Shown: positions 19,163 to 28,962, counted from the first letter of the stretch. The stretch is 64,000 nt of DNA from CAYONP01 sp964405335 (GCA_964405335.1 CAYONP010000001.1:58222-122221); one strand, 5' to 3'. Notes: generated from the sequence alone by a model not told the origin. Translations and numbers: made by a program.

Positions 19163-19884
19163 TGCGCAACGTCTGGACCATCGCGACCAAGGAGTTCAAG
19201 TCGTACTGGGTCTCGCCCATCGGCTACGTCGTCCTGGCCCTGTGGCTGCTCTTCGCGGGGGTGGTCTTCTCGCTGATCATCAACTTCGAGGGCTCGGTCG
19301 CGACGATGGAGCCGATCTTCAACAACTGCACCATCGTCATGCTGATCATGGTGCCGCTGCTGACCATGCGGCTGATTGCCGGCGAGCGGCCGGGCGACCA
19401 GGGCACCGGCACCATCGAGATGCTGCTCACCGCGCCGATCACCGAGTGGGAGCTGGTGCTCGGCAAGTACCTCGCCTCGGTGCTCTACTTGCTCTGCCTG
19501 ATTGCCTCGTCGCTGATCTTCGTGGTTGCCCTCAACGTGATCGGCAATCCCGACATGGGGCTGGTCTACGGCGGCTACGTCGGCTTTGTCCTGATGGGCG
19601 GCTACATGCTCGCCTTCGGCCTGCTGATGAGCAGCCTGACCAACTCGCAACTGGTCGCCGCGGTGACCACCATCATCGGCGCGCTGGTGCTCTGGCTGCT
19701 CAGCTACACCGACCAGATGATGGGCAGCACGGGCAAGGCGCTGAGCTGGATCAGCTATCTCAGCCACCACCGCGATTTCTGGACCGGCGTGGTCGCGCTG
19801 CCCGACCTGCTCTGGTTCGTCTCGTTCATCTTCTTCTACCTGTGGACCACCCGCCTGGTTGTGGCGGCCAGCCGCCAGGTCTAG
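19162..19884 (+). CDS. ABC-2 type permease, GldF-like
   Basis: The 240-residue integral membrane protein has six predicted segments, the usual number for an ABC-2 permease half (for example IGYVVLALWLLFAGVVFSLI, IVMLIMVPLLTMRLIAG, LYLLCLIASSLIFVVAL, LVAAVTTIIGALVLWLL). The first cytoplasmic stretch TKEFKSYWVSPIGY and the block ERPGDQGTGTIEMLLTAPI are typical of the NosY/GldF class. It overlaps the ATPase by four bases. Together they would form the membrane core of the exporter. GC and codon use match the rest of the operon. Confidence 0.88.
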
Positions 19885-19895
19885 TGGAGCAACGC

Positions 19896-21623
19896 ATGGC
19901 TGACACTCCCGAACCGCAGGACACCCCAGAGGTCGAGCCGGACGAGCTGCCGCGCGAGACGCCGCCGGCTGGTCCGAGCCAGCCGTCGGCCGGCTGGGCC
20001 GGGCCGCTCGGCCTGGTCTCGCTGGTGCTGCTGGTCGTCGCGCTCGGCTGGTTGATGTTCAACCGCATCCAGGGCGCCGAGTTCAAGACCGTCGACACGG
20101 TGCTGCTGATCATCGCCGGCGTGACGGCGGCCGGCGCGGGGTTCGCTTATCGCGATCACCTCAAGAGCCGCGGCACGCTGCTCAGTCTCAACGCGCTGGT
20201 GACCACCATCGCGGTGCTCGGCATCCTGGTGCTGGTCAACGTCATCGTCGGCCGGCGGCTGAGCTTCATCAAGGCCGACTGGACGGCGGGCAAGTTCTAC
20301 TCGCTGTCGGAGCAGACGGCGAACCTGGTGCGCGGGCTGAAGCCCGACCAGGCCATCGAGCTGATCGCCATCGTGCCGGTGCTCGACGACTTCGCCAACC
20401 AGCAGAACCTGGCGCAGCAGAAGCGGATGCTGGCCGAGTATGGCCGGCTGAGCGACAAGGTGACGGTCAAAACCCTCGACCCGAACCTGGACAGCGAGGC
20501 GGCCGAGCTGCTCCAATCGGGTGTGCTGACCGCCATACCCGGGACGGTGATCCGGTTCAAGGATCGCCCTGAGCAGCGCGAAGGCGTGACCGGGCTCGAC
20601 GAGCAGTCGATCACCCAGGGCATTCTGAAACTGCTCGATCCGGGTAGCCGCAAGCTCTACTTCGTCACCGGCCACGGCGAGCTCGAGCGGCAGGCGACCG
20701 ACGGTAGCGGGCTGAGCCAGCTCCAGCGGATGCTCGAGAGCGACCGCTACGAGGTCGCCGACCTGCCGCTGCTCACCGCGCCCGAGGTGCCGGCCGACGC
20801 GGCGGCGGTGATCATCGCCTACCCCAAGAAGCCGTTCAGCGACGAGGAGCTGGGCAAGCTGCGGGACTATCTGAGCCGCAGTCGCGGCGGGCGCCTGCTG
20901 GCCATGCTCGATCCGTCGGGCGAGTCCAACCTCGGCACGCTGACCGCCGAGTTCGGGATTGTCTACCACGACGATCTGGTCAACGACCCGACGGCGACCA
21001 TCGCCGTCGGCGGCGACGCGACGGTGTTCGGCAGCAGCGACTTCGCCCAGCACGAGACGACCAAGCTGTTCGCCGGTCGCTACATGACCGTCTTCCTCCG
21101 CGCCGGGCGGCTGACCCAGGGCGCGGCGGCCGACTATGAGCTGACCGACCTGATCAAGTCCACCTCGGGCGCCTATGCCGAGAGCAAGACCCCGGCGCCC
21201 GCGCCGGTCGAGGGCGAGGAGGTGACCGCCGATACGCCGGTCGACCGGACCTACGGCCCGCACACGCTGGCGATGATCGCCACCACGCGCGATCCCGACC
21301 CGCCGAGTGACGACGATGAGGCCCCGCCCGAAGAGGACCCGAACCAGAAGCGGGTCCGAGTGGCGGTGATCGCCGACGGCGAGTTTGCCAGCGACACGCT
21401 GACCCAGTTCGTCAACCTCGATGTCACGGCGAACATCGTCGCCTGGCTGACCGACAACTCGAAGACTATTGGCATCCGGGCGAAGGATCCGGCCAGCGAC
21501 CTGGAGGCGCGGAAGATCACGCTGGACCGCAAGGGGCGCATCTGGGTCACCTTGCTGACCCTGGCGCTGCCGCTGTTGCTGGTCTGCGCCGCTGGGATCG
21601 CGGTCCAGATCCTCCGGAGGTAG
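19896..21623 (+). CDS. GldG-like auxiliary protein of an ABC exporter
   Basis: The protein has 575 residues. A short Pro/Glu-rich N-terminal tail is followed by three membrane segments within residues ~35-120, a periplasmic ABC-type-uncharacterised domain (FYSLSEQTANLVRGLKPDQ, then LLDPGSRKLYFVTGHGE, and AVIIAYPKKPFSDEELGKLRDYL), and a C-terminal membrane segment (ITLALPLLLVCAAGIAVQIL region). This is the domain order of GldG and related proteins, which resemble a degenerate IFT52-like fold. An acidic insert (SDDDEAPPEEDPNQ) sits near residue 475. The ATG follows GGAG, eleven bases after the permease stop. Confidence 0.85.
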   Translation: MADTPEPQDTPEVEPDELPRETPPAGPSQPSAGWAGPLGLVSLVLLVVALGWLMFNRIQGAEFKTVDTVLLIIAGVTAAGAGFAYRDHLKSRGTLLSLNALVTTIAVLGILVLVNVIVGRRLSFIKADWTAGKFYSLSEQTANLVRGLKPDQAIELIAIVPVLDDFANQQNLAQQKRMLAEYGRLSDKVTVKTLDPNLDSEAAELLQSGVLTAIPGTVIRFKDRPEQREGVTGLDEQSITQGILKLLDPGSRKLYFVTGHGELERQATDGSGLSQLQRMLESDRYEVADLPLLTAPEVPADAAAVIIAYPKKPFSDEELGKLRDYLSRSRGGRLLAMLDPSGESNLGTLTAEFGIVYHDDLVNDPTATIAVGGDATVFGSSDFAQHETTKLFAGRYMTVFLRAGRLTQGAAADYELTDLIKSTSGAYAESKTPAPAPVEGEEVTADTPVDRTYGPHTLAMIATTRDPDPPSDDDEAPPEEDPNQKRVRVAVIADGEFASDTLTQFVNLDVTANIVAWLTDNSKTIGIRAKDPASDLEARKITLDRKGRIWVTLLTLALPLLLVCAAGIAVQILRR

Positions 21624-21628
21624 CCCGC

Positions 21629-23512
21629 ATGAACCTCTGGAAGACCGCCGGCCTGCTGGCCGTCTTTGCCATCCTGCTCTGGTGGGTGCTGACCAACGAG
21701 AACGAGCCGCCGCCCGACGAGACGGCCGACCGACAGGTCGTGCAGCTCCTGGGCCTCGACTCGATCGACGAAGTCAGCGAGATCACCGTGCAGCGGCCGG
21801 AAGGCACCTTCACCGTCCGGCGCACCGACAGCGGCGATGAGTTCTCGTCGGGCGCCTGGCAACTCACCGCGCCGTTCACCGAGGAGTGCGACAGCGCCGC
21901 GACGAGCTATCTCGACACGCTGCTGACCACCAAGGCGCGCTACTCGTACAGCGGCGAGTCGGCGAAGGAGCTGAGCGACGAGCGCTCCGGCCTGAACGAA
22001 CCGACCTGTTCGCTGACGGTGGCCGACGCCGACGGCAACCGCAAGACCATCCACTTCGGCGGCAAGGCGCCGAACGACGGCGGCTACTACGCTCGCGTCG
22101 AGGGCGACTCGCGGGTGCTCATCTTCTTCACCTACTACGTCGACACGAACCTGATCGAGAAGAAGATCGGCGACCTGCGGAACAAGGACCTGCTGAGGTT
22201 CGCCACCGGCGACGTGAAGTCGATCAAGCTGATCTATCAGGGCAGCGAGGTGCAACTCACCCGCGACAATGAGGGCTGGCAGATCGACGGCGACAAGCCG
22301 CTGCGCGCCGACGCGGCGGTGGTCGACAGCCTGCTCTCGAGCCTGTCGAGCGCCCGCATCGACGAGTTTGTCGACGATGACGAGGCCGACCTGGCCACCT
22401 TCGGGCTCGACGAGCCGCGGCTGCGAGTCGTGCTCGGGCTCGGCGAGCAGGGCGAGAACGGGCTGATTGTCGGCGCCAGCATGACCAGCGCGCCCGACGA
22501 CATGAGCACCGCCGAGACCACGCAGGTCGAGCAGATGTTCGTCCAGCGGCAGGGCGGGACGGAGATCTACAAGGTCGCCGGCACGCTCTACGACCAGCTT
22601 TACAAGACCCCCAGCGACCTGCGCGACAAGACCGTCTTCCACCTCGCGCGCGAGGAGGTCACCCGCCTGGCCTACCAGGTCGGCGACAGCGCGGTCGAGC
22701 TGGTCAAGGAGGGCGAGGGCGATGCGGTCGCCTGGCAGCTCAAGCAGCCGGTCGCGATGGCGGCCGACAACGACAAGGTCGACGACCTGCTGACCACCCT
22801 GGACCTGCTCCGCGCGACGAGCTTTGTCGACGAGCCGGGTGACCTGGCCGCCTACGGGCTGGCCGAGCCGGCCGGCCGGGTCGAGGTCGAGCAGGCCGAT
22901 GGCAAGCAGGTGGTCGTGCTGCTGGGCAAGGCGAAGGACGATGGCTCCGGCCGCTTCGTCAAGATCGAGAGCGCGCCCGAGGTGCTGGTCGTTCGCTCGA
23001 GTTTCGTCGAGGATCTGGAGACCAGCCCGAACCGGCTGCGCGACCTGCTGGTAATGGAGTTCGACCGCACGCTGGTGACCAGCGTGGCGCTGCGGCAGAA
23101 GAACGGCGACCTGGTGGTGGTCGAGCCGACCGGCGGGAGCAGTTGGCAGGTGACCCAGCCCGAGGAGCAGGAGGCCGACGCCGGGCGCGTCGGCGTGGTG
23201 CTGACCGCGCTGGAGGAGCTGCACGCCGACGAGTGGGTGGCCGACCGGGCCGAGGATCTGGCCGACTATGGCCTGGACAAGCCCGACGTGATCGCCACGG
23301 TGCGCTTGAAGGAGAATGGCGCCGAACGGGTGGAGACTCTCTACCTGGCCCAGGATCCGTCGGGTGGGCTGGGTGTGTTCATCAAGCGGAAGGGCGTCGA
23401 CACGATCTACCGCAGCGACTCGGGCCTGATCCTGAGCGACCTGCGCAAGGGTCCCGACGACTTCAAGCCGTTCGAGCAGCCCGACTTCGGCGGCGGCTTC
23501 CCGCCGATGTAG
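21629..23512 (+). CDS. DUF4340-domain membrane-anchored protein
   Basis: The 627-residue protein begins with one membrane anchor (WKTAGLLAVFAILLWWVL). Several repeats of the DUF4340 unit follow: beta-strand pairs built around motifs such as EITVQRPEGTFTVRR, ARIDEFVDDDEADLATFGL, LAAYGLAEPAGRVEV and DLADYGLDKPDVIATV. The recurring D/A-x-YGL motif appears four times, indicating tandem copies. DUF4340 proteins habitually follow GldF/GldG-type genes and are thought to be periplasmic partners of the exporter. The ATG follows CCGGAGG, five bases after the GldG-like gene. Confidence 0.88.
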   Translation: MNLWKTAGLLAVFAILLWWVLTNENEPPPDETADRQVVQLLGLDSIDEVSEITVQRPEGTFTVRRTDSGDEFSSGAWQLTAPFTEECDSAATSYLDTLLTTKARYSYSGESAKELSDERSGLNEPTCSLTVADADGNRKTIHFGGKAPNDGGYYARVEGDSRVLIFFTYYVDTNLIEKKIGDLRNKDLLRFATGDVKSIKLIYQGSEVQLTRDNEGWQIDGDKPLRADAAVVDSLLSSLSSARIDEFVDDDEADLATFGLDEPRLRVVLGLGEQGENGLIVGASMTSAPDDMSTAETTQVEQMFVQRQGGTEIYKVAGTLYDQLYKTPSDLRDKTVFHLAREEVTRLAYQVGDSAVELVKEGEGDAVAWQLKQPVAMAADNDKVDDLLTTLDLLRATSFVDEPGDLAAYGLAEPAGRVEVEQADGKQVVVLLGKAKDDGSGRFVKIESAPEVLVVRSSFVEDLETSPNRLRDLLVMEFDRTLVTSVALRQKNGDLVVVEPTGGSSWQVTQPEEQEADAGRVGVVLTALEELHADEWVADRAEDLADYGLDKPDVIATVRLKENGAERVETLYLAQDPSGGLGVFIKRKGVDTIYRSDSGLILSDLRKGPDDFKPFEQPDFGGGFPPM

Positions 23513-23606
23513 CCGGCGGCTGGCGAGTAACATCATAGCTACCGCAATCCGGCGCCGGAGCGACCGGCGCGCCGGCCCCCGCCGACCTTGGCTGGCCGCC
23601 GGCGCG

Positions 23607-25463
23607 GTGCTGGCAATGCTCCTGCCGGCGGGGGGTGAGCCGGTCCGGATCACCCTTGCCGGCGTGCCGAACGGCGCGGTCTGGATCGGCTGGAACGAGT
23701 CGGGCGTCTACGATCTCTCGCTCCCGCCAGAGTGGGAGCTGTCGGTCGGCGAGCACGACACCGTGCGAGTCATGTTCGGCGACGAGTCGACCGCCGACCT
23801 GCCCGGCGGCACGCGGCTGCGCTGCGTCGGTACCGCGCGCATTCGCTGCCGCGCCCCGGCCCTGCGGGGTGATGAGGGCCGGCGGCTGACCGTCTCGCTG
23901 GCAACCGACCGCATCCATTTTAGCGAGGGCGCGCGGTTCCGCTGCGCCGACGAGCAGTTGGGACCGACCGGCGAGGCCGAGGTCGTCGCCCTCGCCCTGT
24001 TCGGCGGTGGACCGCTGGCGCTGGTCTATCCCGACGAGTTCCGCGTCGAGGTCGACCGGTTCGAGTGGCAGGCGCCGCAGGGCGACGACGAGCCGGCCGG
24101 TGCGACGCTGGCGACCGCCGGCGACGCGCCGTTGCCGGAGTCGCTGCCGACTCCGGTCACCCGCCTCGGCGCCTGGTCGGCGCGGCCGCTGCGGGTCGCC
24201 TGGTCGTCGTCCGCCCGGATGACGGTTGAGTCGAGCGACCTCGACTGGCTGGAAGTCAACCAGGAGACGGCCCGCCGCGGCGGGCTGCACTATCAGGCGG
24301 CGCGCGGCACGGTTCGCCTGCGGCGGGCGACCTTCGCCGGCCGAGCGCTGGTCCGCCTGCCGGCGCGGCTTCGCGAACCGGAGGGCCTGCTCGCCGAGGA
24401 TGTGGTGGTCAGTGTCGACGGGCCGCCGGGCCTGGCCGGCTTCTCGTCGGCCAACACGCGCGACGGGCTCGACGCCGTGCTCGACGAGTTCGGCGACGGC
24501 AGGGACGGCGGGTCGACGCTGCCGCGAGCAATCGACGAGTACCTGCTGCCGGCCTGGTTCGGGCTCTGGTACGACGCCCGCACCGCCCGTGAGGTGACCC
24601 GCGAAACGGCCACCACGGCGCAGTTCGCCGCGGCCTATGGGGCGGCGGTCGAGCAGTCGCGCGGGCCGCTGCTCGAGTGGCTCGAGGGCCGGCCCGACCC
24701 GGGCGGCTCGCTGGCGCAGCCCGAGCCGATGCTGGCGGCACTCCGTGAAGCCGTCGACCAGCTCGCCGGCGACGAGCCGCGAGCCCGCATCTGGTGGTCG
24801 GTCTACCTGACCGACCTGCTCTCGGCGGCGGCCGATGGGCCGGTCGACTTCTGGTATCCCGACCGGCTCTCCGGCGCGCCGGCCGAGCCGGGTGAGGTGA
24901 CCCTGACCGCCCTGGCCAGGCACCTGCGGCGGCATGAGTCGACGCCGCTGCTCGATCGCCTGCGCACGGCCGCAGGGCGCGGCGAGCCCCTCGACACGGT
25001 GCGCTTCGACCGCCTCGGGCCCGGTGCCGAGCAGCCGCTCGACCTGCTCGTCGACGTCGGCCGCGGCACGCCGGCGGGCGAGTACCGACTCAGCATCGAG
25101 GTCCGTTCGCGCGACGGCTACCGCGCCGAGGCGCCGCTGACGGTCGAGGTGCTGCCCAGCTACGGCTCGCTCCTGTTCCTCGCGCTGCTGGTCGCGGTGC
25201 CCGTCGGCGCGGTGGCGTTCACCGCCGGCCGGGCCGGCGCGCGGCGGCGGACCCGGCCGCGTGTGGCGCTGCCGGCCGTCGAGCCCGGTCTGCCCGCCGA
25301 CCCGGCGGCGGCGATGATGGCGTTCGAGTCCCGTGCGCTCTACCGCTCGCTGCCGCCCGAGCTGCTGGAGGAGTATTACCGGGTCCGGGCCGGCGGCGAT
25401 GCCGCGCCGTTCCTCGCGCGTGTCCGTGCCTGGCTGGGCGAGGGGGCCGCCGATGGCGACTGA
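23607..25463 (+). CDS. Secreted or envelope protein with C-terminal membrane anchor, unknown
   Basis: The protein has about 618 residues as drawn. The N-terminal part is beta-rich and contains a FecR-like stretch (VRVMFGDESTADLPGGTRL). The middle is helical. A C-terminal membrane segment lies near residue 525 (LLFLALLVAVPVGAVAF), followed by a basic ~75-residue tail, presumably cytoplasmic. The start is doubtful. The GTG at 23607 has no ribosome site and would cut a likely signal sequence, because the frame is open upstream and reads a basic stretch then PWLAAGAVLAMLLPAGG. No ATG, GTG or TTG exists in that extension, so a rare start (CTG at 23520 or ATA at 23535) may be used. It ends overlapping the next gene and belongs to the exporter operon by position. 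Confidence 0.6.
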   Translation: MLAMLLPAGGEPVRITLAGVPNGAVWIGWNESGVYDLSLPPEWELSVGEHDTVRVMFGDESTADLPGGTRLRCVGTARIRCRAPALRGDEGRRLTVSLATDRIHFSEGARFRCADEQLGPTGEAEVVALALFGGGPLALVYPDEFRVEVDRFEWQAPQGDDEPAGATLATAGDAPLPESLPTPVTRLGAWSARPLRVAWSSSARMTVESSDLDWLEVNQETARRGGLHYQAARGTVRLRRATFAGRALVRLPARLREPEGLLAEDVVVSVDGPPGLAGFSSANTRDGLDAVLDEFGDGRDGGSTLPRAIDEYLLPAWFGLWYDARTAREVTRETATTAQFAAAYGAAVEQSRGPLLEWLEGRPDPGGSLAQPEPMLAALREAVDQLAGDEPRARIWWSVYLTDLLSAAADGPVDFWYPDRLSGAPAEPGEVTLTALARHLRRHESTPLLDRLRTAAGRGEPLDTVRFDRLGPGAEQPLDLLVDVGRGTPAGEYRLSIEVRSRDGYRAEAPLTVEVLPSYGSLLFLALLVAVPVGAVAFTAGRAGARRRTRPRVALPAVEPGLPADPAAAMMAFESRALYRSLPPELLEEYYRVRAGGDAAPFLARVRAWLGEGAADGD

Positions 25464-26223
25464 GCTCGAGGCCGTCGGCGATCTGGCCCGCGAGGCCGGC
25501 GCGCTGGCGCTGGAGCAGTACCACCGGGTCGAGGCGCAGCGCAAGTCGGACGAGTCGTTCGTCACCGCCGCCGACCGGGCGGTCGAGCGCCACATCCGCG
25601 CCGAACTGAGCCGCCGGTTTCCGCACGACGCGGTGGTCGGCGAGGAGTCGGGTCGTTCCGGCCCGCTCGACGCCGAACGCGTCTGGTATGTCGATCCCAT
25701 CGACGGGACCACCAACTACGTCCACGGCATCGGCTTCTGGTGCGTGGCGATTGGGCTGGTGCAGAACCACCAACCCCGGCTTGGGGCGCTCTACGACCCG
25801 GTGCTCGACGAGCTCTACCTCGGCCGGGTGGGGCAAGGCGCGAGCTGCAACGGCCGGCCGCTGGCGCCGTGGGACTCGTCCGAGCCGCTCTCGCGCACCG
25901 ACCCGGTGGTCTTTCCGACCAATCTCGGCGGCAAGGCGCCCGACCTGGGGCCGGTTCGCTGGCGCCTGCTCGGCAGCGCGCAGCTTCACTTTGCCCTGGT
26001 TGCCCGTGGCTCGGCGCGGGCCGGGCTGTGGCTCGACAATCACCCCTGGGACATCGTCGCCGGCGCGGCGCTCTGCCTCGCCGCCGGCTGCCGCGTGACC
26101 CACCCCGACGGCGGCGAGGTGGATTGGCTACATATCGCCGACGCGCTCCACTGGCGCCTGGTGGTCGCTGCGCCGCGGAGCCATGCCGTGGTGCTGCAGG
26201 CGCTGGACGGACGCTGGCGATGA
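25453..26223 (+). CDS. Inositol-monophosphatase-family phosphatase
   Basis: The 256-residue protein carries the Mg-dependent phosphatase signatures: the Glu-containing GEESG near residue 66, DPIDGTTNYVHG near 85-96, and the C-terminal WDIVAGAAL. Substrates in this superfamily include inositol-1-phosphate, histidinol-phosphate, fructose-1,6-bisphosphate and 3'-phosphoadenosine-5'-phosphate. The sequence alone does not separate them, and a HisN role is as likely as SuhB. The ATG at 25453 lies inside the end of the previous gene, an overlap of eleven bases, and the stop overlaps the next gene by four. It therefore rides on the exporter operon. Confidence 0.9.
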   Translation: MATELEAVGDLAREAGALALEQYHRVEAQRKSDESFVTAADRAVERHIRAELSRRFPHDAVVGEESGRSGPLDAERVWYVDPIDGTTNYVHGIGFWCVAIGLVQNHQPRLGALYDPVLDELYLGRVGQGASCNGRPLAPWDSSEPLSRTDPVVFPTNLGGKAPDLGPVRWRLLGSAQLHFALVARGSARAGLWLDNHPWDIVAGAALCLAAGCRVTHPDGGEVDWLHIADALHWRLVVAAPRSHAVVLQALDGRWR

Positions 26224-26774
26224 GGCGCCGCGAGGCCGAGCCGGCCGGCGCGTTCGAGGTCCGCTTCCGCCTCGAGGGCAGTTTCCGCCGGCACGGCTGG
26301 GGCTTCTTCGCCTTCGGGCTGATCGGCTTCTTCGCCGCGCTGCTGAGCTGGGAGCCGTGGCTGTTCCTGTTCAGTGGCCCGGCCATGGGTGCCGGGCTGT
26401 TCCTCATTGTGCGAGACCCGCGCGAGTATCTGATTGTCGAGCCGCGCCGCCGCCGGCTGCGCCTGGTTCGGGTCTACGGCCGCAGCGAGCGTGTGCGGTG
26501 CGACTACGACCTGCGTCACTTCGTCCGGCTCGAGACGGCGCAGTACGACGGCCGGCCGAAGGGCAAGCGCTGCATGATCGTCCTGCTCGGCCGCGACGGC
26601 CGGGTCGAGAAGGTCGACGACCGGATCGACGAGCCGATCCTGCACGAGATCTGCGCCGACGTGGCGCGCGAGGCTGGGCTGGAGTATCTCGATCGCGGGC
26701 GGATCGACCTCGACCCGCCGCCGCGCGAGACCGGCGAGGTGCCCAGCGAGACGGTCAGATCGTCATCGCGCTGA
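26220..26774 (+). CDS. Small two-segment membrane protein, unknown
   Basis: The protein has 184 residues. A basic N-terminus precedes two membrane segments at ~27-65 ([18 protein letters not shown] and [17 protein letters not shown]) that form a hairpin. The rest is a soluble domain with beta strands and many arginines ([20 protein letters not shown], then [16 protein letters not shown]). The general plan resembles the small membrane protein at 6846, without obvious sequence identity. The start overlaps the phosphatase stop (ATGA). It ends inside the convergent SDR gene, with 20 bases shared. It is the last gene of the exporter transcript. Confidence 0.6.
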   Translation: MRRREAEPAGAFEVRFRLEGSFRRHGWGFFAFGLIGFFAALLSWEPWLFLFSGPAMGAGLFLIVRDPREYLIVEPRRRRLRLVRVYGRSERVRCDYDLRHFVRLETAQYDGRPKGKRCMIVLLGRDGRVEKVDDRIDEPILHEICADVAREAGLEYLDRGRIDLDPPPRETGEVPSETVRSSSR

Positions 26775-27537
26775 AGCCGCCGTCGACGGGTAGCAGGCAG
26801 CCGGTGATGAAGCTCCCGGCCTGCCGGCTGGCCAGCAGCAGGGTCGCGCCGACCAGCTCGTCGGCCTCGCCGAAGCGGCCCATCGGCGTGTGGCCGAGGA
26901 TGCTCGCGGTCCGCTCGGGGGTCAGGATGCGCCGGTTCTGCTCGGCGGGGAAGAAGCCGGGGCAGAGGGCGTTGACCCGGATGCCGTGCGGCGCCCACTC
27001 GCGGGCCAGATTCTGGGTGAGATTGTGCAACGCCGCCTTCGAGGCGCTATAGGCGAACACCCGCGAGAGCGGCGTCAGGCCCGACATCGAGCCGAGGTTG
27101 ATGATCGACCCGGCAATCTGCTGCGCGATGAAGTAGCCGCCGAAGAGCTGGCAGGCGAGCAGGACCGATTTGAGATTGACCGCCAGCACCTGCTCCCATT
27201 CCTCCTCACCGATGTCGAGGAGCGGCGTGGCGCGGTTCATGCCGGCGCCGTTGACCAGGATGTCGATCCGCCCGTAGCGCGCCAGGGCGGCGTCGCGCAC
27301 GGCCTCCAGGTCGGCGCGGCTGGTCGCCTCGGCGGTGACGAAGCAGGCGCTGCCGCCGGCCTGCTCGATGCTCGCCACGCGTGCCGCGCCGCGCTCGGCG
27401 TCGCGCCCGACCACGACCACCGCCGCGCCGGCGGCGGCCAGGCCCTCGGCCATCGCGCCGCAGAGCACGCCGGTGCCGCCGGTGACCACCGCCACCTGGC
27501 CGTCGAGGGCGAACAACCGGTCCATCAGGCTGGTCAT
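26755..27537 (-). CDS. Short-chain dehydrogenase/reductase, fructuronate-reductase-like
   Basis: The 260-residue protein is a classical SDR. The cofactor motif near residue 19 reads TGGTGVLCG, a variant of TGxxxGIG also found in D-mannonate/fructuronate-type reductases (UxuB-like SDRs). NGAG is present, followed by the catalytic Ser in NLGSMSG and the YSASK pair. The C-terminus [19 protein letters not shown] is also typical. It would interconvert a sugar acid keto and hydroxyl group with NAD(P). It lies 18 bases downstream of the Gfo/Idh/MocA gene and is co-transcribed with it, suggesting one small sugar-acid pathway. Confidence 0.87.
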   Translation of the reverse strand: MTSLMDRLFALDGQVAVVTGGTGVLCGAMAEGLAAAGAAVVVVGRDAERGAARVASIEQAGGSACFVTAEATSRADLEAVRDAALARYGRIDILVNGAGMNRATPLLDIGEEEWEQVLAVNLKSVLLACQLFGGYFIAQQIAGSIINLGSMSGLTPLSRVFAYSASKAALHNLTQNLAREWAPHGIRVNALCPGFFPAEQNRRILTPERTASILGHTPMGRFGEADELVGATLLLASRQAGSFITGCLLPVDGGFSAMTI

Positions 27538-27555
27538 GCTCGTCTCACTGGGCGG

Positions 27556-28614
27556 TCACAGCACCGGTCGGACCTCGGCGCCGCCCTCGCGCGCGGACTG
27601 GTAGATGGCCTCGATCAGGGCGATCGAGCGGCGGCCGGTGGCGATGCCGCAGCGGCACGGCGCGCCGGTGGCGAAGTAGGGCACCAACTCCTGATAGAGC
27701 AGTCGGTGGCCGGTAAACTGCTCGTCGCGCTCGGCGTAGTCGGCCGGATCGAAGCGGAAGTCGGGCTCGTCGCGCAAGTCCCAGTAGTCGACCTTGCTGC
27801 CGTTCAGCCGCACGCTGCCGCGCATGGCGTGCAGTTCGAGCTGGTCGCCGTGGTCGTTGTAGGCGCAGGTGGTGCACTGCACCACGCCCAGCGTGCCACG
27901 CCGGAAGGTGAGCACGGCGACCGCGGCGTCCTCCACCTCGCAGACCTCGCGCGGGTGGCCGTCGGTGGCCCATCGAGCCTGCACCGTCTCGACGTCGTCC
28001 ATCAGGTAGAGCAGCGTGTCGAGCAGGTGGATGCCCTGATTCATGCAGGCCCCACCGCCGTCGAACCGCCAGGTGCCGCGCCAGCCGGAGTAGTAGGCAT
28101 CGTCGCGGTAGCGCCGGCAGAGCGCGTTGATCACCGAGGGCGTGCCGAACCGCCCGGCGGCCAGTGCGTCGCGCACGGCGTTGACACCCTTGTAGTAGCG
28201 CATCGGAAAGACCACCGCGGCACGCACTCCGGAGCGCTCGGCCTCGGCCAGAATGGCGTCGACCTTGGCCAGGCTGATCTCGAGCGGCTTTTCGACCACT
28301 ACCTGCTTGCCCGCGCGGAGGCAGGCGATGGCATGTTCGCCGTGCAGGCCCGACGGCGTGCAGACAGCGACGGCGTCGACGTGCTCGGCACGGCAGAGCT
28401 CGTCGAGGTCGGGGTAGAAGTCGATCCCGTGCGCGGCCGCGAAGCGCCGGCCGTTGTCGATGGTGCGGTCGCAGCAGGCGACCAGCTCGGCGCCCGGTGT
28501 CTCGCCGATGAACTGGGCATGGACGGCGCCGATGCCGTGATAGACGTCATGCCCGCCGAGGTTCTGGTCGGGCTGGCCGACACCGAGAATCGCGAACCGA
28601 ACGGTCTCTGCCAT
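27556..28614 (-). CDS. Gfo/Idh/MocA-family oxidoreductase
   Basis: The 352-residue protein has an N-terminal Rossmann domain (FAILGVGQPDQN, with an insert before GIGAVHAQF) and the family motif VVVEKPLEISL with its conserved Lys. The C-terminal alpha/beta dimerisation domain includes GGGACMNQGIHLLDTLLYL, whose His/Asp pair is typical of the catalytic site. These enzymes oxidise or reduce sugars and sugar derivatives with NAD(P). The ATG at 28614 follows GGAGAGG; the frame is open far upstream but only noise is encoded there. It heads a two-gene operon with the SDR at 26755. Confidence 0.9.
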   Translation of the reverse strand: MAETVRFAILGVGQPDQNLGGHDVYHGIGAVHAQFIGETPGAELVACCDRTIDNGRRFAAAHGIDFYPDLDELCRAEHVDAVAVCTPSGLHGEHAIACLRAGKQVVVEKPLEISLAKVDAILAEAERSGVRAAVVFPMRYYKGVNAVRDALAAGRFGTPSVINALCRRYRDDAYYSGWRGTWRFDGGGACMNQGIHLLDTLLYLMDDVETVQARWATDGHPREVCEVEDAAVAVLTFRRGTLGVVQCTTCAYNDHGDQLELHAMRGSVRLNGSKVDYWDLRDEPDFRFDPADYAERDEQFTGHRLLYQELVPYFATGAPCRCGIATGRRSIALIEAIYQSAREGGAEVRPVL

Positions 28615-28673
28615 GCGACGGCCTCTCCACGTGCGCCGGCGGAGTTGGCGCGGCGGGCGGCCGATCCTCCCGG

Positions 28674-28702
28674 TTGTCACGTCGGGCGACTCGCGGCACA
28701 AT
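28674..28702 (+). promoter_or_regulatory. Sigma-70-type promoter for the small HEAT-like gene
   Basis: TTGTCA at 28674-28679 and CACAAT at 28697-28702 are spaced by 17 bases. Transcription would begin near 28709, about 11 bases before the TTG start at 28720, with GGAG between. It lies in the divergent gap with the Gfo/Idh/MocA gene. Confidence 0.45.
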
Positions 28703-28719
28703 CGCCGGCGGAGCAGCGC

Positions 28720-28962
28720 TTGGACGACGCGCGCATCGCCGACGCGATCGAACGGCTGAGCGACCCGTGGAAGCCGATCCGCAACGAGGCGGCCGAGGAG
28801 CTGGCCCGCATGGGCGAGGCGGTCATCCCGCACCTGGCCCGGCTGCTCGAGGGCGAGCACCCCGATCACGACCTCGCCCAGTACGCGGTGTGGGTGCTCG
28901 AGACCCTCGACACCCCGGCGTGCGAGGTGATCCTCGAGGAGTTCTGGTCGCGCCACGGTTGA
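28720..28962 (+). CDS. Small HEAT-repeat-like protein
   Basis: This is an 80-residue protein starting at a TTG preceded by GGAG. Its sequence contains helix pairs of HEAT-like type (SDPWKPIRNEAAEELARMG, then AVIPHLARLLEGE and AQYAVWVLETLD), enough for two repeats. Such short proteins usually mediate protein contacts. No catalytic residue is seen. The gene is too short to be certain, but the protein-like composition and the upstream promoter match support it. The stop codon lies within the -35 box of the next promoter. Confidence 0.55.
   Translation: MDDARIADAIERLSDPWKPIRNEAAEELARMGEAVIPHLARLLEGEHPDHDLAQYAVWVLETLDTPACEVILEEFWSRHG

Noticed and set aside
21251..23653. 800-residue minus-strand open frame across the DUF4340 gene
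   Set aside because: It is antisense to a well-supported gene with recurring DUF4340 motifs; its composition (Val/Gln/Leu/Arg-rich, no motif) is typical of GC-rich shadows.
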